NCBI GenBank assembly: GCA_038321775.1
Contig: JBBQFI010000010.1
Span: 77,145 to 141,144 of the forward strand
Source of the DNA: JBBQFI01 sp038321775
GTDB lineage: Bacteria > Verrucomicrobiota > Verrucomicrobiia > Chthoniobacterales > UBA10450
DNA length: 64,000 bases
Direction: 5' to 3'
Shown: in pieces, positions 25,623 through 33,400 of the stretch
How the letters are laid out: each line of letters opens with the position of its first letter
Position numbering within the stretch: position 1 is the stretch's first letter
Made by a program: the position numbers and the translations under genes
The notes under the pieces: generated by a model
The model's input: the letters and a program-made list of their open reading frames with translations, nothing else
The model's database searches: none
What the model was told of the DNA's origin: nothing

Positions 25623-25680
25623 TTGTAGGGCGTCTCTGTGAGACGCCGTTCTCCCAGCGGCTGACGCAGCCGCCCTACAA
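25623..25680. repeat. TTGTAGGGCG inverted-repeat element, copy 2
   Basis: Same terminal arms as the element at 18555-18616 (TTGTAGGGCG and CGCCCTACAA), with an inner palindrome GGCGTCTCTGTGAGACGCC and a second small hairpin (GCGGCTGACGCAGCCGC). It starts right after the acnA stop codon, so it may also serve as a transcription-end structure. Confidence 0.7.
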
Positions 25681-25762
25681 CTTATGCCAGATCGCGGACA
25701 CGATCGCGCCAGACGCGCATCTTCACCTCTGGCTCGCTGTCATTGCTTCAACTAAAACAGGA

Positions 25763-26467
25763 TCAATCGAGTTTTCGCCACACCTGAACATGCGAACCTT
25801 CCGCGATAAATTGCGAGACAGGCGCGGCGGAAAGCGGCTGGACGAATTCCGCGCCGTAAAGTGAGGGGATGTCGCCAGAAAAATTTGCCGTATGCGCGCG
25901 CCGGATTTTCCAGCGTGGATGTTCGACCCGATATTCGCTCGTGTGTTTGCCGGCGGTGTAACCCCAATAGTGCTCCGTAATGAATTCTTCATGCGAGCCA
26001 ACCGCTGTGCTTGTCAATTCACCGGTCGCGCTCATGAAAAGCGAATCCCATTTTTTTCCGCGACGCCATTCATAGTTAACAGAAACGCCCGTCTCGTTAT
26101 CGACAATTTCATGACGCATCGGCACTGCGGAATAATGTTCGCCGTAAAAGACGCGAGCGACCGCGGCGATGGCGCGACGCGGCACCAGCTCGCGAATGAA
26201 AACGACACCGCGTTTCCAGCCATCGACCGACTTGCGCTTCACATAGAAGCGCAAATTTACTTCTTCGAAATCGCGATGCATCGGAATGGAAATTCCGAGC
26301 ACACGCGTATCGAGAAAAAGGAAGCCGACGACGCTGAGAAAGGTTTCGCCCTCAAAAATATCGAGCTCGATTCCTTCCGGCACGAAGGGCGCAAGAATTT
26401 GTGGATCGACGACGAAATTCATCATCGCGAGATAACGCCAGTTCGCCGTGAGAAATGGTTTCAGCAC
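25763..26467 (-). CDS. DUF2071 domain-containing protein (YqjF family)
   Basis: 234 aa. FLTANWRYLAMMNFVVDPQI at the N-terminus, VPEGIELDIFEGETFLSVVGF, NLRFYVKR and GVVFIRELVPRRAIAAVAR are standard DUF2071/YqjF blocks, a family of unassigned biochemical function. An exact 9-mer copy sits at 26470-26478, just before the start codon and within the 20-bp gap to the upstream TPR gene. Confidence 0.88.
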   Translation of the reverse strand: MLKPFLTANWRYLAMMNFVVDPQILAPFVPEGIELDIFEGETFLSVVGFLFLDTRVLGISIPMHRDFEEVNLRFYVKRKSVDGWKRGVVFIRELVPRRAIAAVARVFYGEHYSAVPMRHEIVDNETGVSVNYEWRRGKKWDSLFMSATGELTSTAVGSHEEFITEHYWGYTAGKHTSEYRVEHPRWKIRRAHTANFSGDIPSLYGAEFVQPLSAAPVSQFIAEGSHVQVWRKLD

Positions 26468-26488
26468 ACTCGTTAGGCGTCGCTGATT

Positions 26489-28651
26489 TTAGCGCAGCAA
26501 TTTTTCCAGCGATGGATCCGGTTGCGCACCGAGAGACGTCGCCTTGGTGTAATGACGTTTCGCCAATTCTTTCGAAGGCGGATTCGAAGTCGCGTAAACA
26601 ACCGCGAGATTAAAATGCGCGTCGGCATAATCCGGATTGGCCTCGATGGCGGCGAGCATTTCCTTCTCGGCCGCTTCCTGCCAGCCTTTCTGGCTTGCCG
26701 TGATGCCGAGATAGTTATGCGCGGTCGCGCTTTTCGGATTGATGGCGAGCGCTTTCGTGAGCTCGGCGAGCGCTTCATCGAACTTGCTCTGCCGATAATA
26801 AACGATGCCGAGAGTCGTGCGCGAAAACTCATCCTTCGGCGCGATCGTAATCGCTTTTTTCAAGGTCAACTCCGCCGCTTTTAATTTTCCAACGCGGAAG
26901 AGCACGACGCCGAGATTGGAAAGCGAATAGAGATTGTTCGGAGTCTTTTCCAGAAGCTCGTGATACTGCCTTTCTGCCGCGCGATATTTTCCGCGATCAA
27001 AATTGTCCTTCGCCTCGCGCGCGAGCGGGACCCACTCCTTTGGCACACCGGGTTGGAATGCCGTTTCCACATTCGGACCTGGTGGGTTGTCTGTCTCGGG
27101 CGCGGGCGGAAGATTTTCATCATCCTTTTCCGCCTTCTTCGCGTCCGGATTTGTAATCGTCACGGGAACGGAGGTCGTACGTTTTGCCACGGCAAAGCTG
27201 GCTTTGAGGGCGGTTGGATTGTGATCTGAAATCGCCACCACCGGCATACGCAAAAGAGCAAGTTCTTCCGGACTGAGTTTCGTTACCGGTTGGGCGAGCA
27301 ATTCAATATTCTGAGTAAGTGTGTCTGATTTGATTTTGAGTTTGTCGAATTCCGCCAGCATCAATTTCTTCGCCTGATCACGTCGCGCTTCTTCCTCGCG
27401 TTCCCGCATGACGATGCCGCGCAGAATTTCGTTCTCCTTCGTTAGGCGCGCGGTTTCTTCCGAGTTAGCGCCCGTAAGTTTTGCCTTTTCGAGATCGCCT
27501 GTTGCTTCATCGAGTTCCGTGCGCAAATCGGCGATCGTGACTTCGAAATCCTGATTTTGTTTTTGGCTCGTGGTCAATTGCTTCCGCAACTGCTCCAGCT
27601 GCTTCTTCACGTCAGAAAGTTCCTGTTCCTTCTTCGGTTTATCTTCACCGATTTCGCGAACCATTTTTTCCGCGCTGGCGAGTTTTTGGGTCAGGCTGGT
27701 GTTCTCCGCAATCAATGCCTGCACATGATCCTGCGCTTCCTTCGATCCCTGGAGTTGTGCGATCGCGGTGTCGCGTTCCTGTTTCACACTTGCGAGCTCC
27801 TTGTTCGTATCCGCCAGCTGAGTATCAGCAGCATCTTTCTCTTTCTCGGCCGACGTTTTGCCTGTTTCCGCTGAGGCCAGCGCTTTCTTCAATTGCACAA
27901 TCTCATCGCGCAAAACCGCCTGCGCCTTGCTGTCGCTTTTGCCGCTCGACTGCATTTTGCCTAACGAGTTCTGCGCTTTCGCAAGATCGTCGCGAACTTC
28001 CTTTTCCGCCTGTTTCGCTTTCTCCGCTTCCTTTTGGGCTTGCGCGAGTTTGGCATTTGTCTCCTGCAATTGACTCGCGACCGTTTCCTTTTCTTTTTGC
28101 GCACCTGTCAGCTCGCCGCGCGATTTTTGCAGTTGCGCCTCGAGATCATCGACTTGAGTGCGCAACTTCCTGGTCGCCTCTTGAATAACGGCATCGTTCG
28201 GCGGCGGCGCTTGCGGCGTGGCGGAAGCAGTACGGTTCTGCCCGTCGCGTGGCGGAACAAGTTGCACGTTCGGTTCGACGGATCCGGCATTCTGCGGCAA
28301 AGACGGTGCAGAGGGACCGGCTACCGCCGGAGCAGTCGCATTCAAATCCTTTTGCGTCCCGAGCTTTCCCTCAATCCGCAGAATACTCTCGCCAATTTTT
28401 CGGGTGCGATATTCTACGATGGCAGGCTGCCAATCCGCGTGACTTTTGCGCAGCTCCTCGAGCAGGCTTCCGGCAAAACGAAATTTCGCGAGAGCGTCGC
28501 GATAATTATTTTCGTGTTCGAGTTTCTCGCCTTGTTGCGAAGTCATGTAAGCCTTGAGGAAGACTTCACTCGGATCTTCCGATTGAGCGCGAACCGCCGG
28601 TGCGAGAAAAATCGAAAAACCGGTCAATAAAATGACGCCGATTTTTTTCAT
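26489..28651 (-). CDS. Secreted coiled-coil and TPR protein
   Basis: 720 aa from the ATG at 28651, which begins a signal peptide (MKKIGVILLTGFSIFLAPAVRA). After a Pro/Ala-rich linker a long coiled coil spans ~160-430 (heptads such as KAEKAKQAEKEVRDDLAKAQ). After a second linker come at least four TPR units from ~555 on (AAERQYHELLEKTPNNLYSL, KAAELTLKKAITIAPKDEFS, FDEALAELTKALAINPKSAT, WQEAAEKEMLAAIEANPDYA). It is likely a periplasmic or outer-surface scaffold; no enzyme domain is visible. Exact 9-mer copies lie at 27439 and 27959. Confidence 0.8.
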   Translation of the reverse strand: MKKIGVILLTGFSIFLAPAVRAQSEDPSEVFLKAYMTSQQGEKLEHENNYRDALAKFRFAGSLLEELRKSHADWQPAIVEYRTRKIGESILRIEGKLGTQKDLNATAPAVAGPSAPSLPQNAGSVEPNVQLVPPRDGQNRTASATPQAPPPNDAVIQEATRKLRTQVDDLEAQLQKSRGELTGAQKEKETVASQLQETNAKLAQAQKEAEKAKQAEKEVRDDLAKAQNSLGKMQSSGKSDSKAQAVLRDEIVQLKKALASAETGKTSAEKEKDAADTQLADTNKELASVKQERDTAIAQLQGSKEAQDHVQALIAENTSLTQKLASAEKMVREIGEDKPKKEQELSDVKKQLEQLRKQLTTSQKQNQDFEVTIADLRTELDEATGDLEKAKLTGANSEETARLTKENEILRGIVMREREEEARRDQAKKLMLAEFDKLKIKSDTLTQNIELLAQPVTKLSPEELALLRMPVVAISDHNPTALKASFAVAKRTTSVPVTITNPDAKKAEKDDENLPPAPETDNPPGPNVETAFQPGVPKEWVPLAREAKDNFDRGKYRAAERQYHELLEKTPNNLYSLSNLGVVLFRVGKLKAAELTLKKAITIAPKDEFSRTTLGIVYYRQSKFDEALAELTKALAINPKSATAHNYLGITASQKGWQEAAEKEMLAAIEANPDYADAHFNLAVVYATSNPPSKELAKRHYTKATSLGAQPDPSLEKLLR

Positions 28652-28795
28652 CGAAACGAGCCGGACGATAACCGGCGAGAGTCGCGTTGCAATAATTGCC
28701 TGCCGCACAAATAAGGAATAAAGCGTGCTTTATGCCAAAGCGAGGGCGCTTTGCCTTTGCATTCGCGCAGCCCGAACCTAAAATCTTCCTTCGTC

Positions 28796-28871
28796 GGTGG
28801 CCATAGCTCAATGGTAGAGCCCCAGATTGTGGTTCTGGTTGTTGCGGGTTCGAGTCCCGTTGGCCACCCCA
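28796..28871 (+). tRNA. tRNA-His (GTG anticodon)
   Basis: A full cloverleaf: acceptor GTGGCCA (28797-28803) pairs with TGGCCAC (28861-28867). The D arm carries AGCTCAATGGTAGAGC, the anticodon loop is ATTGTGG, and the T arm has CGGGTTCGAGTCCCG. The genomic CCA follows. The extra G at 28796 (G-1) opposite discriminator C73 is the identity element unique to tRNA-His. Confidence 0.97.
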
Positions 28872-28886
28872 TTTTATTTTACAATA

Positions 28887-30023
28887 ATGTCATCGACCTC
28901 GCCCTATTCGCGCTCCAATCCTTTTCCCGGAAAACTTCTCGTCAATCGCCGGCTCACGGCGCCCGATTCGCCAAAGGACACGCGTCATTTCGAAATCGAT
29001 CTTAGGGGTTGGGGTTTAAGCTTCGAGGTTGGCGATTCGGTTTCGATCTACGCCACGAATGATCCGGCGCTAGTGGATGAAATTATTGAGGCTCTGTGTG
29101 CGACCGGAGATGAAATTGTTTCCGCGAATAAAACCGAAACGACATTTCGCGAAGCGCTCTTGCGTCATTATTCGATCAAAGGGGTGACGCCGAAATTTCT
29201 GAAAACGATCGCGGAACGCGCATCGGCCGCGCCGTTACTGAAAGAATTGCTCGATCCGGAGCGGAAACAGGATCTCGAAACTTATCTCTGGGGCATGGAG
29301 GTGGCCGATTTCCTGATGGAACATCCTTCGGTGCGATTCACGCCACAGGAGTTCGTCGGACTTTTGTCGAAACTGCAGCCGCGTCTTTACTCCGTTGCAT
29401 CAAGTCTCAAGCAGCATCCCGATTCCGTTCACTTCATCATCGATATTATTCGTTACGAAAGTCACGGCCGGCAACGCATGGGCGTCGCGACGGGATTTTT
29501 AGCGGAGCGCGCGCAAAATATACCGGTGCCGGTTTATCCAAGCAGCTCGAAAGCGTTTCATCTTCCGGAGAATGGCGATACGCCCATCATAATGGTCGGA
29601 CCCGGCACGGGAATCGCACCTTTTCGCGCATTTCTGCAGGAACGAAGAGCAATCGGTGCGCGAGGCAAGACATGGTTGTTCTTTGGATCGCAGCGTGAAT
29701 CGTCAGATTATTTTTACCGCGAAGAATTCGAAGCGTTCAAAAAAGAGGGTTATCTCACGCGGATCGAGACCGCCTTCTCTCGCGATCAGGCCACGAAGAT
29801 TTATGTCCAGAATCGGATGCAGGAGAACGCCGCGGAGATTTGGAAATGGCTCGAAGAGGGCGCGGAATTTTTTGTCTGCGGCGACGCAAAACGCATGGCG
29901 AAAGATGTAGATGCGACGCTACGGAAAATTGTGCAAGAACAGGGCGGAAAAGATATCGAGACCGCGAACGAATACCTTGAGAAGCTGAAAAGCGACAAGC
30001 GTTACAAGCGGGACGTATATTAA
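28887..30023 (+). CDS. CysJ-like FAD/NADPH reductase without flavodoxin domain
   Basis: 378 aa, corresponding to the FAD-binding and NADPH-binding half of sulfite-reductase flavoprotein/cytochrome P450 reductase. SFEVGDSVSIYATNDP and the FAD motif QPRLYSVASS (RxYS) are visible, as are GVATGFLA, the nucleotide block IIMVGPGTGIAPFRAFLQER, and FFGSQRESSDYFYREE. It ends KRYKRDVY, with the terminal aromatic stacking residue. The N-terminal FMN flavodoxin domain is absent, so it probably passes electrons to a separate flavodoxin/ferredoxin or to a sulfite reductase. The start at 28887 lies just past tRNA-His; the longer frame would run through the tRNA and is rejected. Confidence 0.88.
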   Translation: MSSTSPYSRSNPFPGKLLVNRRLTAPDSPKDTRHFEIDLRGWGLSFEVGDSVSIYATNDPALVDEIIEALCATGDEIVSANKTETTFREALLRHYSIKGVTPKFLKTIAERASAAPLLKELLDPERKQDLETYLWGMEVADFLMEHPSVRFTPQEFVGLLSKLQPRLYSVASSLKQHPDSVHFIIDIIRYESHGRQRMGVATGFLAERAQNIPVPVYPSSSKAFHLPENGDTPIIMVGPGTGIAPFRAFLQERRAIGARGKTWLFFGSQRESSDYFYREEFEAFKKEGYLTRIETAFSRDQATKIYVQNRMQENAAEIWKWLEEGAEFFVCGDAKRMAKDVDATLRKIVQEQGGKDIETANEYLEKLKSDKRYKRDVY

Positions 30024-30065
30024 TCGTTCTGCCTAACGAGTCGAAGAATTTCCACCGACGGTTGT

Positions 30066-30150
30066 TTGTGAGGCCCCTCGCCGCGCTCGGGATGACGGGC
30101 ACGGTATCACCACGGTCATTCTGAACGAAGCGAAGAACCTCGCGATCTCA
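30066..30150. repeat. Dispersed inverted-repeat element (TCATCC-type), copy 3, arms in swapped order
   Basis: Here the right-type arm (GAGGCCCCTCGCCGCGCTCG, then GGATGAC) precedes the left-type arm (GTCATTCTGAACGAAGCGAA, then GAACCTCGCG), the reverse of the other copies. This suggests two adjacent partial elements. It overlaps the end of the downstream minus-strand gene (stop near 30116). Confidence 0.5.
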
Positions 30151-32368
30151 GAAGCAAAGGCGAAAGGCAAATAAGGACGCTGATCGCAGCAAGAACTGTC
30201 CCTGCGACTAGCCACCACGGACGATAGATCAGGGTTAAACGCCCGTTCATTCCCGCGGGAATTTCCACCATAGGAAAAAGACCGCGGTATGAGCTGACCT
30301 GCAAGGCGGTCGCGCCAATTCGTGCGCAATACCCCAGGAAAAATGGACGCGAGAATGTCAGCACCGCCGAGTGCGCGCCGCTCGGAACATTCACGTCGGC
30401 CACAACGCGGTTGCGCGAGTTTTCGATAAGCGACACCTTCGCAATCGCAAACTGTTCGTTAGGCCGCGAATCCAAAACTGGAACCGATCGGACCCGTTCG
30501 AGCGCTCCGCCGCGCCGGTGATAAACGCGACCTTCCGCTTCGGAACGAATCAGTTCCCATTCCGTTTCCGGTTTCGGAAAAAGCTGCATTTCATTGGCGA
30601 CGACAATTCCGTCGACGCCAAGTTTTGCCAATTCGCCATCTCGGCCTGCCTGCGCGTCCGATAAATATTTCGCCATTTCCGGATCGAGATCGCCGTGCAC
30701 GTACGAGTCGAATGCGCGCGCGACCCCAGCTGTGCGCACGGGGCTGTAGCCATTCACGAAATGAAGCGCGGCCCACATCGAAGTGCTGCCGGGCCGGACG
30801 ATACGACCAACTGGCTGTTCGTCTTTAGGATAACCGTAAGCATTGTCGGGCGGCGGATAAATGCTCAGATAGAGCCGCTGCGGGTCGAGCGGCGCGGGCG
30901 ATAAAAGTTCCTGACTGAGATTAAATTTTGGAACGCCGCCATTTGTCGGCACGCACAGATATGTCGCGAGCAATGCAGCAAAGGTGATGACAGCGGGCGT
31001 CCATCGCTGCATCGCGCGAAACTTTTCCGGAAGCAGATCGATAAACGCCCAGACCATCGCGAAAAAAAGCAGGATGCCGGATAACGGCCACGCATAACGC
31101 CCGCTCGTTCCCGTGAGCAACATGACGCCGATTAAAAGCGCGACGAGCAAGACCGCCCAATTTCCCGGACGCGCGAGGATCATTCGCGGGGAAAACTCCA
31201 TGCTTTGCAGCGCTTCGGCCGCGCAGAGTGCGAGAAGCAGATGCACGAGCGGTAACCAGCGAAAACTCCATCGGAAAAGAGTTGCGCTCGGCAGCATGGA
31301 AATGACGATCACGGCAAGAAGCAGCGCCAGATCCCATTTGATTCGCCTAACGAGTAGAATACGCTGGGTAAAGAATCCCGCGAGTAATGCAACTGGCGCG
31401 ACCATTCCGCTCGCCATTTCCGCGGAGACATGCGGCGCCGCACGCGATGAAAAATTTGTCCAGTTAACAGTCCAATTCGGCAGGATCAATCCGGGCCAGG
31501 CCGCGGCAGGAACCAGCCACTGAAAATGCGCGACGGCTGGATCGACCTCGCGCGCGGATCCGCGAACGTAATCAAACAACGCGAGCCACGCGGGAGCAGA
31601 AAGGCCGAGTCCGAGAAGCACGCCGAAAGCCATCGGCAAAACGGCCGAAAATTTCTTCGTTCGAACCAGCGTCTCGAAGCCGAGCCATGCGGTTAAAAGC
31701 GCAAGCATCCCAACCGTGTAGGGAAATCCGCCGGCCACGAGCAGATAGACAAATGGCGCCGGCCAAAGAAATCGCCAGCGTCCGTGCGCCGGATCGCGTG
31801 CGCGCTCCAAGCCCCACCATGCCCAGGGCAACCATGTCCACGCACCAAGCGCGCCAAACCAATCGGTCGCGCCCCAGCACATAATCCAGCCATTGAGCGT
31901 GGCAACAAACGCGACCATGGCGGAAAGCGGCGCGCTTAGCTTTCTCCCTCGCGCCAGCAGATACGCGCCGACGGCGAGCGCGAAAAGATGCGTCATCGAT
32001 AGCGCAGCCGCTTGTTGCGGAAACGTGAGTGCAAATTTCCAAATCACAATCACGGCCGCGTTAACGAAGATGGAGAAGGTTCCGTATTGAAATTCTCCGG
32101 CGAGATTGCTGCAGACCCACGAATATGGACTGAGCAACGGAAATTGACCTTCCGACCAACTCCGCGCCACGTCGGCAAAAACGGGCATGATCGAGATTTC
32201 GTAATCGTCGTTCCAGAAGAGGAGCGGGTTGTGCCAGAACAGAATGAAGCAAAATCCGAGCACCGCGAGACCCGCAAAAACTGCACCGGAAAAATCGCGA
32301 CGCCAATTCGTCGCGGGAGTTTTGCCTAACGAATTGTCGCGCAAAATAAACCGAACGTTAGAGCACAA
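30116..32368 (-). CDS. Large polytopic membrane protein, YfhO/GT-C-like
   Basis: 750 aa with a dozen or so hydrophobic helices through residue ~460 and again near the C-terminus, plus a ~230-residue soluble part. The early loop NDDYEISIMPVFADVARSWS and TLNGWIMCWGATDWFGALGA resemble the YfhO/PMT-like GT-C glycosyltransferase superfamily, with an acidic DD in the first outer loop as the likely catalytic site. It probably transfers sugars from a polyprenyl-phosphate donor to envelope polymers. The start overlaps the end of the metallo-hydrolase gene upstream by ~11 bp, suggesting one operon. Exact 9-mer copies lie at 30456, 31345 and 32324. Confidence 0.7.
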   Translation of the reverse strand: MCSNVRFILRDNSLGKTPATNWRRDFSGAVFAGLAVLGFCFILFWHNPLLFWNDDYEISIMPVFADVARSWSEGQFPLLSPYSWVCSNLAGEFQYGTFSIFVNAAVIVIWKFALTFPQQAAALSMTHLFALAVGAYLLARGRKLSAPLSAMVAFVATLNGWIMCWGATDWFGALGAWTWLPWAWWGLERARDPAHGRWRFLWPAPFVYLLVAGGFPYTVGMLALLTAWLGFETLVRTKKFSAVLPMAFGVLLGLGLSAPAWLALFDYVRGSAREVDPAVAHFQWLVPAAAWPGLILPNWTVNWTNFSSRAAPHVSAEMASGMVAPVALLAGFFTQRILLVRRIKWDLALLLAVIVISMLPSATLFRWSFRWLPLVHLLLALCAAEALQSMEFSPRMILARPGNWAVLLVALLIGVMLLTGTSGRYAWPLSGILLFFAMVWAFIDLLPEKFRAMQRWTPAVITFAALLATYLCVPTNGGVPKFNLSQELLSPAPLDPQRLYLSIYPPPDNAYGYPKDEQPVGRIVRPGSTSMWAALHFVNGYSPVRTAGVARAFDSYVHGDLDPEMAKYLSDAQAGRDGELAKLGVDGIVVANEMQLFPKPETEWELIRSEAEGRVYHRRGGALERVRSVPVLDSRPNEQFAIAKVSLIENSRNRVVADVNVPSGAHSAVLTFSRPFFLGYCARIGATALQVSSYRGLFPMVEIPAGMNGRLTLIYRPWWLVAGTVLAAISVLICLSPLLLRSRGSSLRSE

Positions 32369-33314
32369 CCGGATGGCCTTCGGTCATGACGAGAACTTTC
32401 TCTTCGATGCCGTGCGCGCGAGCACAGGTGAGCAAACGCACCGGCGGTTCGTCGAGCGGCTCGTAGCCGAGACGGAACGTTCCGTAATGCATCGGCACCA
32501 AAGTTTTCGCGCCGAGTTCAGTGAAAGCTTTCACCGCTTCCTCGGGATTCATGTGAACTTCGCGGCCCGTCGGCGCGTCGTAGGCCCCGATGGGAAGAAG
32601 CGCGATGTCAATGTCGTAATTCTCTCCGATTTCGCGAAAGCCGGGAAAGTAAGCGCTATCGCCGCAATGAAAGATGTTTCGTCCATCAACGGAAACAACA
32701 AAACCACCAAAGCCGCGATGCAAATCGGCGAGAAAACGCGCGCCCCAATGATAACAAGGGGTTAACGAAACTTCGACCGGCCCGAGCTTGATGCGCTGCC
32801 AGTAATCGAGTTCGTGCACGATTTGAAAACCGAGATCGTGCACGAGATTTCCCACGCCGATCGGAACCACGATCGGTTGATCGGCCGCGATCTTGCGTAA
32901 TGTGCGGCGATCCAGGTGATCGAAATGCGCGTGTGTTACGAGGACGAAATCGATCGCGGGCAAATCGTGAATCTCGAAACCGGGTTGCTTCAGGCGCTTG
33001 ATGACCTTGAGCCACTTCGCCCAGTTCGGATCGATGAGAATATTCACCTCGTGCGTTTGAATCAGAAACGACGCGTGTCCGATCCAGGTGATGCAGATTT
33101 CGCCCTGGCGAATCTTCGGAAATTTTGGCTGCGCGTTCGGTCCGCCGCGCTTCACGAAAAGCGACGGAATCAAAACGCTCGTTAAGTAATTGCGCTTGTG
33201 CCAATCGGAGCGCGGACGCATGCGCACACGGGTGGAGCGTTTGTTCTCCGCGCCGTTTTCCGACGCCTGGCGAACAACGTTCCTCCGGCTTTTCTTCGAA
33301 AAAGGAATCGGCAC
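32358..33314 (-). CDS. MBL-fold metallo-hydrolase (UlaG/NAPE-PLD-like)
   Basis: 318 aa. TWIGHASFLIQTHEVNILID and the zinc motif THAHFDHLDRRTL (HxHxDH, ~145-157) are visible, with LTPCYHWGARF, HCGDSAYFPGF and VPMHYGTFRLGYEP as the other metal/catalytic blocks. The order is typical of the NAPE-PLD/UlaG-like branch (lipid phosphodiesterase or lactonase). The exact substrate is unknown. It is divergent from comEC (86 bp between starts) and upstream of the YfhO-like gene. Confidence 0.88.
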   Translation of the reverse strand: MPIPFSKKSRRNVVRQASENGAENKRSTRVRMRPRSDWHKRNYLTSVLIPSLFVKRGGPNAQPKFPKIRQGEICITWIGHASFLIQTHEVNILIDPNWAKWLKVIKRLKQPGFEIHDLPAIDFVLVTHAHFDHLDRRTLRKIAADQPIVVPIGVGNLVHDLGFQIVHELDYWQRIKLGPVEVSLTPCYHWGARFLADLHRGFGGFVVSVDGRNIFHCGDSAYFPGFREIGENYDIDIALLPIGAYDAPTGREVHMNPEEAVKAFTELGAKTLVPMHYGTFRLGYEPLDEPPVRLLTCARAHGIEEKVLVMTEGHPVVL

Positions 33315-33400
33315 TTGCGCGGAACCATATAAACTTCGCCAAGCTAAGCAAAAAATTTTGCCGTGAACGCCACGGGTTTCCTCCTAACAAACACGCTGTC

